Assembly (NCBI GenBank): GCA_029844215.1
Contig: CM056740.1
Span: forward strand, 28,873,873-28,937,872
Reading direction: 5' to 3'
Origin: Przewalskia tangutica
Lineage: Eukaryota > Streptophyta > Magnoliopsida > Solanales > Solanaceae
Length of the DNA: 64,000 nucleotides
Shown: piece after piece, positions 12,341-25,551 of the stretch
Position numbering within the stretch: the first letter of the stretch is position 1
Layout of the letters: each line of letters begins with the position of its first letter
The notes under the pieces: generated by a model
The model's database searches: none
What the model was told of the DNA's origin: nothing
The model's input: the letters and a program-made list of their open reading frames with translations, nothing else
Program-made: the position numbers and the translations under genes

Positions 12341-14564
12341 ATGGTTCCGGTTTCCCTTTCTCTGTTGCAACCAAACTTGGTCACTAAACTTAGACTTAAT
12401 TCTTTTGCTTGCCTCATGGCTAAGACTTACTGTCAATCACAATTTAGGGGAGAGGTTTCCTTGATCTCGTCAAGTAACAATCCTATTATTCTCTCCCGGC
12501 TCGTAGAGATAATAGCCAGGTGTTACCACATTTCCTCAAAATGTTCTTACTTCCCATTATTTACTAATGGTCTTTACACTGGTCTGGGGTAGTCATATCT
12601 CGTGTAACTTACATAACCATAGTCGTATTCTCCTTTATCATTCTGGTCATAACCTTACCTTATGCTTATTATTAGCAAAAGTATTTCTATCTTGGTTCAT
12701 AATCGCATAGCTTTCATACATGCGCATAACCTCAGCTTATATCTTTACGATACTTCCTCACCAATTCAGACGCTGCTCTTAATTACCCCAACACAACACT
12801 TTTCCCACGGTTATCTACAACTGTAACCTATGGCATGACGATACCGAAGACCTTACCAACCTCCTATCCTTCGTCTAACAACATGGGTACACATAACCCC
12901 ATAATACGCAAAAACTGTCCTTTTACGTGGGGGAGAGAACTTATCTCTCTACCAAAATCTAAATCATCAAGCGCCACCTTAATCGTATAGATTTTCAAAA
13001 TCTACCAACGATGTATTCTATTTTCCGCAGCCACACTCGTACTTATTTCATTCTTGCCTTGTACTTTTTCCTGAAATTATTCGGAAGGTCGTGGCCCTGA
13101 CCGCCACACCAAACCAACTCCAAGTACCTCCAAGGGCACTTAACATAAATTCCTTCAAATTCAATTATTACTTACTTTCTGCGTCAATTTACCTCAAGTG
13201 AACAAGTCACACAGACTTAAAAAGAAAAACAATGATGCCAAGGAAGGAAGGATAATTCAATGGTTACTACCACTTCTCTTCCTTTACACCGATAATCACC
13301 TTACCGAACCGAATCGAGCCAATCTTCTCTCAAATAACGCTGGCATAACACGAGGCCAACTAACCCGCACTCATAATGACCTCAATGTCGCATAACAGCC
13401 GCTAGGTCTGCTAGTGGTCCAACGACTATATCGTTACGCAATTATCTACCCGCCGCCTACCACCCAACACTCACGGGTGTAGTCACCCAAAGGTCCTCAT
13501 GGATTCGCCCATTTCTTAACACTGGTTGCTCTCTTTTCACCGGGTCGCATTTCTTCCGCATTTCCAAACTTATATTAGCATACGCATAAATTCCATACTA
13601 ATTTTGGCCTCCACTCGAGTTACTAAATTAAACAATATAAGGCCATTTCCGCTCACACTGGAACGGTGGAACACGCCCACGAACCCGTAAAATGATTAAC
13701 TAGACTTGCCTTGCCCCTCGTGACTCGCCACGTGGCTTTAACTACTACCAACTAATCCCATTTCATTTCAAGCTATGGGCGACCTTAATAGATCCCCAAC
13801 CCGACTTGGCGTCGTATTTAACTCTTTTCCTCGTCTTTCTTAACTTTTACTACCCGGAAGGCCTTATATATCTAAGGTCTCGTGGTTATCAACATTCCTA
13901 GGCTCACAATTTCCATGCTCCAAGCCTAACTTATCACCCTCTCGTGAAACGTACAAAAACTTCTCAATATACTATAATCGGGTTGTCTTGTCCACAACAA
14001 CCATACTTACTCCATACCTGATCTCACCTGCACCATTCTCGAACTCCTACTACGTAGCTCAATCTATTAACATAGCCTTCCATTAATTCCTTAATAATAA
14101 CTTCTTATGGTCCATTTCTTCTCGCATACTCATCATTTCCTAATTATCTCAAATTAGTACGTAAAACTCGATGAGAATTCATTAAACTGCTTCATACCTT
14201 CCTCGGTATTTATTTAGTCCTTACCAAATCTCGTAATCTAAAATCATTCTAGCAACACGCTGCCCGACTTCATACATAAATCAGATAGTTGTATGTCACA
14301 ATACCAACTACAAACATTACCAACCCGATACGCAATCCACATAATCTTTCCCGGTCATCACGCTTTCTCGTGAATGCAAACAATCAATACTTATTGTGAG
14401 AGACAACCCTAACCATACATTTCTATCGCACGATCTTAGAGTGAGAAGAATGGAAACTAATCCTAAATGTCCTGCAGCCTCCCGATTATAGATGTAGTGC
14501 ACAACACACCGATAATCAAGACTCTACTAGACACCTGGCCTCAGACACTTTCCGAGGACTAATC
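12341..14564 (-). other. Non-coding internal sequence of element A
   Basis: No protein domain recognised. The part from about 13640 to 14564 is colinear with the internal region of element I (58776-59700), sharing stretches such as GATTATGTGGATTGCGTAT and GAGAAGTTTTTGTAC. It is therefore a conserved leader/spacer of the family. The part 12341-13640 (about 1.3 kb) has no match I can see in the window and no clear open frame. Confidence 0.6.
13641..13770 (-). other. Conserved non-coding block, copy in A
   Basis: On the minus strand it contains AAGTCTAGTTAAT, ACGGGTTCGTGG, GTTCCACCG and GGAAATGGCC. Related copies lie in B (19993-20127), C (37801-37926), I (59571-59710) and the orphan at 31921-32057. 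Confidence 0.7.
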
Positions 14565-14576
14565 GCTTCGATACCA
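14565..14576 (-). other. Primer-binding site of element A
   Basis: Minus strand TGGTATCGAAGC, four bases (AAAG) from the LTR end TGACA. The intact form in element B is TGGTATCAGAGC, complementary to the 3' end of plant initiator Met tRNA. Here two positions differ. Confidence 0.8.
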
Positions 14577-16879
14577 CTTTTGTCACGACTGACCAAGCTC
14601 ACATCGTGCCCTACCCGCACCCCTCGTATACATCAGAGAATAGCAATGAACATACACAATCGATAAAAATGCTTAACATAAAATAACAACAAAGCTAGCC
14701 GATAAGGCCACCTTCAGAATCTATACAAATAAAACAAGACATTTTTTCTTCTTTACAACCCAAACCACAATGTGACTACTGCACTTAAGAATAACAACTC
14801 AAGTGACAGAGCCCCGCCATACCCCCGAATGTACAACAACCGACAATACTGTGGATAAGCCTCCGAAATAAAGGAGCTTCTCAATACCGCACAGATGATC
14901 CTAAGAGCGAGGATCAAGAACTCAGACTCTACTGCAGATGAACGCACTTCAAGGAGGTCGCATAACATGTACCAAATATGTGAAATCAGCATCAGAATGA
15001 AATCATAAGTCAATAATAAATCGAGACAGTATGATAACTCAATTAATAAAGATAATCGTGCCTTACTAACAATGAGAGTAATCAAAAGTATACTTTACAA
15101 CATAAAAATAGGAAGCTCACGATCAAAGCAGGACCACCTGCCTGCAGTATCATTTTGCAATCCTACACCTGGGACTATTTCACCTGCATAGGTCGCGTGG
15201 ACCCGCATGAGGTATTCCTCGCATGGGACTATTTCACCCGCATAAGCCCTTACGGACTCCATGAGGTATTCCTCGCATAGGATGTATCCGCCCGCATGGG
15301 ACTATTTCACCCGCATAAGCCCTTGCGGACTCGCATGAGGTATTCCTCGCATCGTGGGTAGCAAATCCACGGGATATGCAAATGCCACAAACCCGGAACG
15401 ACTCAAATGAATAATATACCACTAGCACAAAACCGGCTATCATACATAACATAAGCACTACCGGCTTATCACACAATATATAAGCAAGTTAAGAATCCCC
15501 TAACTTCTTATTATTCTTGTTCACATACACTCTCATTTTAGTTTACTTAAGGCACTAACATGTCTTTTATAAAGATCCGGAAATTTAACCCAAGTACTAC
15601 ATACTTCTACTCTTTAAAACAAATGACTCTTTTTAGTATAACACTTCCAAGATACTAATAACCTTAGTATGAAGTCACAATTACTTTTCAAGACAAGTCA
15701 CAATACTTTTAGAATAAAATTAGGCTTCTAAATCAAGTGACTTCTTCTCTCATAAAAACCTTAGGTAATAGATGCCTTTAAATCAACTTGCCTTTCGTTA
15801 TTTCAAGTCATTTAACATACTTAAATTACTTAGAGTAAACCACTCTTTTTAACTTTCCATAAAGCTATTATAACCAACTTCCCATAAAGCCGTTATACTA
15901 ACTTTATACTTTAGAAACTTACATACTTCTTTATAACCAAGAGACTTAAACTTTCCAAACAAAGAAAGTATCAAAAATACTTTCAACATACTTAAAGTCT
16001 CTTAACTTTTGAAAACCAAGATATCCTTAATATTTAAACAAGTGAGTTAATTTCCTAACTCAACCAATTTGGACATTCGTAAAATAAGCCAAGGATATCA
16101 AGTGGACTAGATTCGTCAAAACTCGTACGTCTACCGTACTATACATTTACAACTATTCATGCTCAAGAGATAAGAAAGTTCCACATACCTCTTCGGTTTA
16201 ATCCACTTGCTAAGTCCAATACGCCTGTCACGACCCGAACCGGGGCCCGTGACTGGTGCCTTACCCCGGGCACCCTCGTGATACAACATCAGAGAAAATC
16301 AGCGGAAATAAAAACATAAACATGAAACAAGAGACATGATAAATAAACAGGACAACCAAAACAGCTTGCTTCAGATATACATAAAAACCCGAATGCTTAT
16401 CCTTTTACAAACTCGCCACAACAAGATTACATGCACTTCTAAGAAGGATAACAACTATGACGGACAGTCCCCGCCATACCCCGAATGTACAAGAACCTCT
16501 GCACTGTGGTAACATACCAAAAGATAAGCCTCCAAGAAACGGGCTTCCTAATACGCTGAATCTGTGATCCATGAGCGAGGATCCACAACCGATGTACTTC
16601 TACCGCGGCAGATGAACGCAGCCTCAAGGAGGTCGACAACAGTACCAAGTATGTGAAATCAAAATATCAGAAATGAAATCATAATCTATATAAAACAGGA
16701 GACATGTATGATAACCAAACTACAGTTCATAACATAAAAGCAGTCATGTCAAGTCAGGGACTCACGCCCTCAAAGTCATCCCTCATGCCCGTGGAACTCC
16801 TTCCTCACTGCCGGCAGCCTAGGTACAAACCATGTGATACGATAACATGTCTCGCCCATCTCATGGACCCAGATAGAAA

Positions 16880-17128
16880 CGTGGAATACATTCCGCTCAT
16901 CTCACGAACTCGGTAGTCGGATGGAATACATTCCTGGCCCATCCTACGGACGCGGTAATGAGTGAATACATTCCTGCTCATCCTACGAACGCGTAGTCGA
17001 GTGAAATACATTCCTGCTCATCCTACGAACGCGGTAGTCGAGTGAAATACATTCCTGCTCATCCCACGAACGCGTAGTCGGGTGAAATACATTCCTGTTC
17101 ATCCTACGAACCTAGTCGAGTAAAATAC
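16880..17128. repeat. Tandem repeat, ~6 copies of 40-41 bp, B 3' LTR
   Basis: ATACATTCC recurs at about 16886, 16926, 16966, 17006, 17047, 17087 and (partial) 17124, with CTACGAACGCGTAGTCGAGT between. The matching array in the 5' LTR is at about 22606-22852. Confidence 0.9.
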
Positions 17129-18326
17129 AAGACTTGCACAACAAGGCTATCACACGCAAACATAGGCAAGTTACACACAACTTAAGGTACTATCATTTTA
17201 TGCCAAAATCCCTGCTCGACCCTAAAGTATTACATACATTAACTCTTTTAAAAGGTACGCTTTCTTTCACAAAAGTCACACAATGTTCGTAGTATAAAAT
17301 AGAGTGACTATCTTTTAAGTAAACCAAAACACTTCCCTTGTAAAATCAAGTAACACATTATTTTCCAAACGCTCAAGTTTGCCTAATTTCAAATGCTCGC
17401 TTCTCATTTTCGAAAGGTTTCGTAGTTCATAGTTTTAATCACTTAAGAATATAATTCTCCTTTAAAACAAATTTGAGAAACATATGCCTTATGTGTGAGT
17501 AGGTTGTTCTTGTCTATTACAATCTTATAAAAGCAGCCATGATCTAGGAAATGTAATATCATTTTGTCTCATCTTAGCTTCTATGCAGATTGAGGTTTCT
17601 ACTGGTTTTAATAACAATTAGTCAATACATTTCCTTTATTAACGCTGCAATGGTTTGTTCGATACTTAATCTCATTTCCGAAATCAGTAAAACATTATTC
17701 TTTAAAACCAACTACTCATTACTCGCGAATGAGGTTTTTACAACATTTTAACAAAATTCATAACAAGTCAAACTAAGTCAAGTCTCTTATCTTTCAAGAT
17801 CAAGTCTCTTAACTTTCAAAATCAAGTCGTGTATAAGTCAAGTCTCTTATCTTTCAAGATCAAGTCTCTTAACTTTCTACAATCAATAAACCATTCTTTT
17901 ACCTACATAAAGTCGTTATAACTAACTTCCCATAAAGCTATTATAACACCCTATGTTTTAAACCAACCAAATCACTTAGCACACGTGACGCTCACCGCAC
18001 TACATAGTTCACAACAATCATGCTAGAAAAGATAGGAAGAGGTTCACATACCTCGCGACGATTATCGATTTAATAGCAAACGCTCCAAGTACTTCAACCC
18101 GCTTCTACTCCTAAGCCAAGTAGATCACGCCACACGTAGTACTCCACTCCTAAAACGGTCATAGTACTTTTATCAAACCTTTCTCACCATCAAGACTTAT
18201 ACCAATAAAAATCCTCTAAATCTACGGAAATTTCAAAGACTTCCGCTTTTACTCACTTTTCCATCTTTTACCAAGGCACGAATAACCGTAATATATATAC
18301 CATATATATATATAAGGCGTAATAAT

Positions 18327-18490
18327 TAAACAACATAAAGAAGGATTACACGCCCAAACGGTAACGCGTTTACTATCACGCCCATAATAACAACAAGTAA
18401 AAGAAGGGATTACGCGCCCAAACGGTAACGCGTTTACTATCACGCCTTCATAACAATACAATAATTAAAAAGGGATCACACGCCCAAACT
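18327..18490. repeat. Imperfect direct repeats, B 3' LTR
   Basis: ACACGCCCAAACGGTAACGC with TTTACTATCACGCC occurs about two and a half times here and again in the 5' LTR (24096-24262). The 5' copy reads GCGGTTTAC where this one reads GCGTTTAC. Confidence 0.75.
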
Positions 18491-19268
18491 AACGCGATTG
18501 AACAATCTTCCCTTAATGTAAATGTAAATATAGTCCAAAGTAAATACACCCAAAGTAACATCGCCCAAAGTAAATACCCAAAGTAAATATCGCCCTTAAG
18601 TTGGGGTCCTTGGCCAACTTTGTCCATTTTACTTATCCAATTACTTCATTAGTCATCCAACTTATATTCCTCTTAATATAAGTTATAGTTACTTTGTTAA
18701 TTACTTCTTCACAAGTAAGATACGTTTACCATTTTAATGGCAAACGGCCAATCCTTTCTTTTAACAAGTTAACAAGATCCAACTCTTCCAAACTTTACTC
18801 CATATATTATATACTCCATAATATACTTATAATATATGTATAATGACCAATTCACAAAGAGGTTAAGGTTTACTACCTCAAATAGCCCAAAATTATCCAA
18901 GAACTTAATGTCGCTCCAAGAAAGTCTTAGCTCCAAATCTTTACGCCCAATCCGCTACAAGCAACCCATAGAAGCTCCTAACCAACTTCTCTTCAAGAAC
19001 TAACTCCAAAAAGTGAAGAACACTTAGGGTTTCCAACTAGTAAGTTTCTGCCAAGGCATGAACAATAGGTTGTGGTGTGAAATCTTTTCCAACTCTTGGT
19101 ATACAATCTTCCTAACACCTTAGGGAAGAACACTTGAGAGTTTAAGAATTGTTGGAAAAATTTAGGTCAAGAAATGGGCTCACAAACGAGAGCAAGGTCA
19201 AGGGAGAAGGGAGGGAATTTCTTGTCTTGAAATGGTTAAGTGTGGAAGTTTTCATCAACTAAGGGTGC

Positions 19269-19275
19269 ATATATA
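19269..19275 (-). promoter_or_regulatory. Putative TATA box, B 3' LTR
   Basis: TATATA on the minus strand (in TGCATATATAGG on the plus strand), about 515 bases from the LTR start. The same site is at 25025-25030 in the 5' LTR. A G-box GACACGTGTC lies about 200 bases upstream in each copy (19468-19477; 25225-25234). Confidence 0.5.
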
Positions 19276-19788
19276 GGACAACCCAGGGCTAGGATGAAGG
19301 CAAGTGTGTGGTTGAGATTGGGGACAAGTGTGTGGGTCCCACAAGCCACTTGTCCACACAAAATATCTAGCAAGACTTGGCCACTTGTCCACAAAATATC
19401 TAGCAAGACAAGGCCACTTGTCTTGCCACTTGTTAGCAAATTTCGGCCATGAGGCCACCTAGGGGGTGACACGTGTCGCCTCCTACTCGCCCAAAATATT
19501 TCATCTTCCAAAATATCCATAAAGGCCAAAATCTCAAAACAAAGTGGCCCCACAAAATCAGAATTCTCCCGTGGGCCCCACGTGACCAATTCCTAAATAA
19601 AATTCCATAATTCTCTAATATTCCACGAAGTCCAAATACCAAATGGGAATCCAATTCCCATTAACGAACCTTTTCTTCACAAAACCTAAACTTTTCCGCG
19701 AAAAATCACATCTTTCTTTCTTTCCAAAATTTCGTCAGATTCTCGCACGCATATCCTCACATATATATCCCGAACTACGGGTATAACA

Positions 19789-19821
19789 TTCTTCCCCTTA
19801 GTAACATTCGTCCCTAATGTT
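19789..19821 (-). other. Polypurine tract and inverted repeat of element B
   Basis: Minus strand: imperfect inverted repeat AACATTAGGGACGAATGTT (19803-19821), then ACTAAGGGGAAGAA, then TGTTATACC. Confidence 0.8.
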
Positions 19822-19992
19822 CCTTCTAAGTCTCCAAACGCATTTGTGTCGGTATAGTCTTCACTACTATACTTACAAAACCGATCATGCCACCAATGGC
19901 CAGAATATAACATGTGCGCAAAACTCAAATCCAAGCCAACGAGGAATCATTTATAATCTCACAATAGCTCCCACTAGCTTCAATTTACTCTA

Positions 19993-20127
19993 AGGCCATT
20001 CCCGGCCTTCACGATCTGATTCTGGTTGAACGCATCCACGAACTCGTACGATGGTTACCTAAACTTGGGCCTAGCACCTCGTGACCTACCACCGCGGACC
20101 ACTCGAATCGACCCCACCTCAACTGGG
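19993..20127 (-). other. Conserved non-coding block, copy in B
   Basis: Read on the minus strand, it has AGGCCCAAGTTTAG, GAGTTCGTGGATGCGTTC and GGGAATGGCC, matching the blocks in A, C, I and the orphan copy. Here it lies between gag and the polypurine tract. The rest of 19822-20470 is non-coding spacer. Confidence 0.7.
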
Positions 20128-20469
20128 CTGCGAGTTGACCCGCAAATGGCCCTCAACCCGACTCCCTAACGCGCCAACTCTTGTTCCCGATCCGGAACAA
20201 TCTTACTAATTCACGTCATGAAAGCTACCACTTCCATCTCACACTACCCATGTAATTATCCCACAATATTTCCCCGCATACCAAGTACATCGACAAAGAC
20301 CATCCATAAAATCACCCACTCAAGACGGCCTCGCCTCTAAGGTCTCCACGTATAAAACTCTAAGGTTCACACTTTCCATGCCCCCACACTTATCCTTCCA
20401 ACTAACCATGTTTTCTAACTTACAAATAACACAACGCTATCCATACATAGCACACAATAATAAGATCAT

Positions 20470-21750
20470 CATATCGCGCAAACAAAACTCTAGAGGGTTA
20501 AGGATATACCTGTATCTACCGCTTCACTCTAATCATAGGCCCACTCGCAGGCACATAGTCAGTAGGCGCGATGAACCTACCACCGATCCGGTAGGTCGCG
20601 CTACGCCGCGGCACTCTCCTATAAGCACAGTCTCTCGTCACATGGCCCTGACGGCCGCAGGTGAAACAAGCACCAGCAAAAAGACGACATTCCCCGGGAT
20701 GACGCCTGCCACATCGTGCACACTGAGGGGGACATGAATCCTGCCGCTAGAACTCACGATATCTCGCGGAACGAAGCCCCGAGCTCGACCAGCTCCCGAA
20801 TACCCCAACGCCCCAAGATCGCGCGACCACTGCATCTTGGCGAAGGTGCATAACTAGCTCGCGCCGAGGCGGTCCGCCTCGCAAGTTACCAAAGGACCTC
20901 GCTGCTCGCCTTCTTCGCCGATCCGGCCATTCGCCGACCTCTCCGCGTGCCTCACATCCAAGTGCATGAGCTCGCACGCGGCAATGTCCATGCCCGCCAA
21001 GAGCTACACCCAACAAGCCTCGCCAAGTAATCATCGAGCCCTGACGTAGCGGTGCATTCTCGCCCTCCATATCGGCCACTAAGGCGGGGACATACCGAGC
21101 CAACGAAGTCAAACTCCACGTTGTACTTCCCTAACCGCGGCGCCGGCCGCTTTAACGCCAAAAATCTGCTTACCGAGCCCTCTCATCTCGCGAGGCAAGA
21201 AATGTGCAAGAAATGCCTCAGAACTCGCCCCAAATCGCTGGGAGCGCATGTTCCTCGGGACGATTCCCATGAATCAAACCACGATCGCAGATCACGCACT
21301 GACGCAACCCAATACCACCGACTCGCCTCGAGACTCGATCACTCATGATCCGTCAGAGCTGCTTGATAAACTCCCGAGGGTCATCTCGCCTCTCGATCCA
21401 TAGAACACCGCGGGCTACAACTCGTAAAGTCCCGTAGTCTCAAACCGCTCGCCGGGGTGAACTACGGTGCTACTGGACTGAATCGCCAGATCCAGCCTTC
21501 TCTCATATTCGCCACGACTCGCCAGAATCGCCATCTCTTGTACCCATCTCATCTCGCTTCCAGCCGGACCGAGGCTCGTGTATCAGAGTCTCGTGGCCAC
21601 TTCGCGCTTTAAATTTCGCCGGCCGCGGCGCCGCAAAACTCGCCGGAAGAACTATCTCGTAACGACCGGGCCTTCGCCCGGAACCCTCCGTGTTTCTACT
21701 CACGCCTCCGCTTTGCCCTTCTCGGGCCCCGATTGCCTTGCGCGAGGCAT
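20470..21750 (-). pseudogene. Gag remnant of element B
   Basis: The minus-strand ATG at 21750-21748 begins MPRARQSGPEKGKAEA and stops at once. Further on, several frames carry capsid-like pieces (a YNVEFD stretch near 21120, then a run resembling the second half of the E capsid). The zinc knuckle CFTCGRQGHVTRDC is at about 20675-20620. Repeated frameshifts rule out a functional protein. The region is GC-rich, unlike the AT-rich LTRs around it. The start is chosen because the leader from the primer-binding site reaches it without another ATG of note. Confidence 0.75.
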
Positions 21751-21940
21751 AACTGGCACATAAGAATACGTCAGAGGGAGTCCAACTGACAACACAGCTC
21801 TAAGGCACGATCTCAGAATGAGAAGAATGGAAACCAATCCTAAATGTCCTGCAGCCTCCTGATTATTGATGTGGTGCACAACACACCGATAATCAAGACT
21901 CTACTAGACACGGTCTGTAGACACTTTCCGAGGACTAACT

Positions 21941-21952
21941 GCTCTGATACCA
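21941..21952 (-). other. Primer-binding site of element B (intact)
   Basis: Minus strand TGGTATCAGAGC, a perfect match to the 3' end of plant initiator Met tRNA, four bases (AAAG) from the LTR end TGACA. It primes minus-strand synthesis. Confidence 0.92.
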
Positions 21953-21956
21953 CTTT

Positions 21957-24900
21957 TGTCACGACCCGAACCGGGGCCCGTGACTGGTGCCTTACCCCGG
22001 GCACCCTCGTGATACAACATCAGAGAAAATCAGCGGAAATAAAAACATAAACATGAAACAAGAGACATGATAAATAAACAAAGCAACCAAAACAAATGCC
22101 TTCAGATATACATAAAAACCAGAACAGTTATCCTTTTTACAAACTCGCCCACAACAAGATTACTGCACTTAAGAAGTGACAAAACTATGACGGACAGTCC
22201 CCGCCATACCACGAATGTACAAGAACCTACTGCACTGTGGTAACATACCAAAAGATAAGCCTCCAAGAAACGGCTTCCTAATACGCCGAATCGTGATCCT
22301 ATGAGTGAGGATCCACAACCGATGTACTCTACTCGCGCAGATGAACGCACTTCAAGGAGGTCGCATAACAGTACCAAGTATGTGAAATCAAAATATCAGA
22401 ATGAAATCATAATACTATATAAAACAGAGACATGTATGATAACCAAACTACATTTCATAACATAAAAGCGGTCATCTCAAGTCGTGACTCACGCCTCAAA
22501 GTCATCCTCATGCCCGTGGAACTCCTTCCTCACCGCCGGCAGCTAGGTACAAACCATGTGATACGTATAATATGTCTCGCCCATCTCATGGACCCGATAG
22601 AAACGTGTGGAATACATTCCTGTTCATCTCATGAACTCGGAGTCGGATGGAATACATTCCCGGTCCATCCTACGGACGCGGTAGTGAGTGAATACATTCT
22701 GTTCATCCCACGAACGCGTAGTCGAGTGAAATACATTCCCGTTCATCCCATGAACGCGGTAGTCGAGTGAAATACATTCCTGTTCATCCTACGAACGCGT
22801 AGTCGGGTGAAATACATTCCGGTTCATCCTACGAACCTAGTCGAGTAAAATACAAGACTTGCACAACAAGGCTATCACACGCAAACATAGGCAAGTTACA
22901 CACAACTTAAGGTACTATCATTTTATGCCAAAATCCTTGCTCGAATTCTAAAGTATTACATACATTAACTCTTTTAAAAAGGTACGTTTCTTTCACAAAA
23001 GTCACACAATGTTCGTAGTATAAAATAGAGTGACTATCTTTTAAGTAAACCAAAACACTTCCCTTGTAAAATCAAGTAACACATTATTTTCCAAACGTTC
23101 AAGTTTGCCTAATTTCAAATGCTCGCTTTCATTTTCGAAAGGTTTCGTAGTTCATAGTTTTAATCACTTAAGAATATAATTCTCCTTTAAAACAAATTTG
23201 AGAAACATATGCCTTATGTGTGAGTAGGTTGTTCTTGTCTATTACAATCTTATAAAAGCAGCCATGATCTAGGAAATGTAATATCATTTTGTCTCATCTT
23301 AGCTTCTATGCAGATTGAGGTTTCTACTGGTTTTAATAACAATTAGTCAATACATTTCCTTTATTAACGCTGCAATGGTTTGTTCGATACTTAATCTCAT
23401 TTACGAAATCAGTAAAACATTATTCTTTTAAAACCAACTACTCATTACTCGCGAATGAGGTTTTTACAACATTTTAACAAAATTCATAACAAGTCAAACT
23501 AAGTCAAGTCTCTTATCTTTCAAGATCAAGTCTCTTAACTTTCAAAATCAAGTCGTGTATAAGTCAAGTCTCTTATCTTTCAAGATCAAGTCTCTTATCT
23601 TTCAAGATCAAGTCTCTTAACTTTCTACAATCAATAAACCATTCTTTTACCTACATAAAGTCGTTATAACTAACTTCCCATAAAGCTATTATAACACCCT
23701 ATGTTTTAAACCAACCAAATCACTTAGCACATGTACGTCTACCGTACTACATAGTTCACAAAAATCATGCTAGAAAAGATAGGAAGATGTTCACATACCT
23801 CGCGACGATTATCGATTTAATAGCAAAACGCTCCAAGTACTTCAACCCGTCGGCTACTCCTTAAGCCAAGTAGATCACGCCACACGTAGTACTCCACTCC
23901 TAAAACGGTCATAGTACTTTTATCAAACCTTTCTCACCATTGAAGACTTATACCAATAAAAAGCCCTCTAAATCTACGGAAATTTCGGCAGCACTTCCCC
24001 CGTTTTTACTCACTTTTCCATCTTTTACCAAGGCCTGAATAACCGTAATATATATACCATATATATATAAGGCGTAATAATTAAACAACATAAAGAAGGG
24101 GATTACACGCCCAAACGGTAACGCGGTTTACTATCACGCCTCCATAATAACAACAAGTAAAAGAAGGGGATTACGCGCCCAAACGGTAACGCGGTTTACT
24201 ATCACGCCTTCATAACAATACAATAATTAAAAAGGGGATCACACGCCCAAACGGAACGCGATTGAACAATCTTCCCCTTAACAGAAATGTAAATATAGTC
24301 CAAAGTAAATACAGTCCAAAGTAAATACAGTCCAAAGTAAATACTGTCCTTAAGTTGGGGTCCTTGGCCAACTTTGTCCATTTTACTTATCCAATTACTT
24401 CATTAGTCATCCAACTTATATTCCCTCTTAATATAAGTTATAGTTACTTTGTTAATTACTTCTTCACAAGTAAGATACGTTTTTACCATTTTAATGGCAA
24501 ACGGCCAATCCTTTCTTTTAACAAGTTAACAAGATCCAACTCTTCCAAACTTTACTCCATATATTATATACTCCATAATATACTTATAATATATGTATAA
24601 TGACCAATTCACAAAGAGGTTAAGGTTTACTACCTCAAATAGCCCAAAATTATCCAAGAACTTAATGTCGCTCCAAGAAAGTCTTAGCTCCAAATCTTTA
24701 CGTTCCAATCCGCTACAAGCAACCCATAGAAGCTCCTAACCAACTTCTCTTCAAGAACCAACTCCAAAAAGTGAAGAACACTTAGGGTTTCCAACTAGTA
24801 AGTTTCGCCAAGGCATGAACAATAGGTTAGTGGTGTGAAATCTTTTCCAACTCTTGGTATACAATCTTCCTAACACCTTAGGGAAGAACACTTGAGAGTT

Positions 24901-25551
24901 TAAGAATTGTTGGACAAATTTAGGTCAAGAAATGGGCTCAAAACGAGAGAAAGGTCAAGGGAGAAGGAGGGAATTTCTTGTCTGAAATGGTTAGGTGTGG
25001 AAGTTTTCATCAACTAAGGGTGCATATATAGGACAACCAAGGGCTAGGATGAAGGCAAGTGTGTGGTTGAGATTGGGGACAAGTGTGTGTGGGTCCCACA
25101 AGCCACTTGTCCACACAAAATATCTAGCAAGACTTGGCCACTTGTCCACACAAAATATCTAGCAAGACAAGGCCACTTGTCTTGCCACTTGTTAGCAAAT
25201 TTCGCCATGAGGCCACCTAGGGGTGACACGTGTCGCCTCCTACTCGCCCAAAATATTTCATCTTCCGAAAATATCCATAAAGGCCAAAATCTCAAAACAA
25301 AGTGGGCCTACAAAACAGTAAATTCCTCCCGTGGCCCCACGTGACCAATTCCTAAATAAAATTCCATAATTCTCTAATATTCCACGAAGTCCAAATACCA
25401 AATGGGAATCCAATTCCCATTAACGAACCTTTTCTTCACAAAACCTAAACTTTTCCGTCGAAAAATCACATCTTTCTTTCTTTCCAAAATTTCTGTCGTA
25501 TTCTCGTACGTACATCCTCACATATATATCCTGGAACTACGGGGTATAACA
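21957..25551 (-). repeat. 5' LTR of element B
   Basis: 3595 bases, TGTCACGACC to GGGGTATAACA, next to the primer-binding site on one side and the ACGCC duplication on the other. It carries the 40-bp array (22606-22852), a G-box (25225-25234) and a TATA box (25025-25030). Confidence 0.92.

Larger units (their letters stand above)
16226..19788 (-). repeat. 3' LTR of element B
   Basis: 3563 bases, TGTCACGACC to GGTATAACA. Against the 5' copy the AT-rich part is nearly identical (compare 17121-17760 with 22821-23460). One 23-bp CAAGTCTCTTATCTTTCAAGAT unit is present an extra time in the 5' copy, and G/C runs differ in length. Confidence 0.92.
16226..25551 (-). mobile_element. Element B, complete-ended non-autonomous gypsy element (gag only)
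   Basis: Flanked by perfect 5-bp target duplications ACGCC (16221-16225 and 25552-25556). 3' LTR 16226-19788, internal 19789-21956, 5' LTR 21957-25551, total 9326 bases. The internal region is only 2.17 kb and holds a polypurine tract, a spacer, a degenerate gag and an intact primer-binding site. No RT, RNase H or integrase is seen, so transposition would have needed proteins from a relative. It is the innermost insertion of the left block. Confidence 0.93.

Noticed and set aside
16880..17128. CRISPR-like regular array
   Set aside because: Units are contiguous 40-bp repeats without unique spacers, inside a plant LTR.
20378..21763. Several plus-strand frames of 60-119 codons
   Set aside because: Antisense shadows of the GC-rich gag remnant of element B; the zinc knuckle and start lie on the minus strand.
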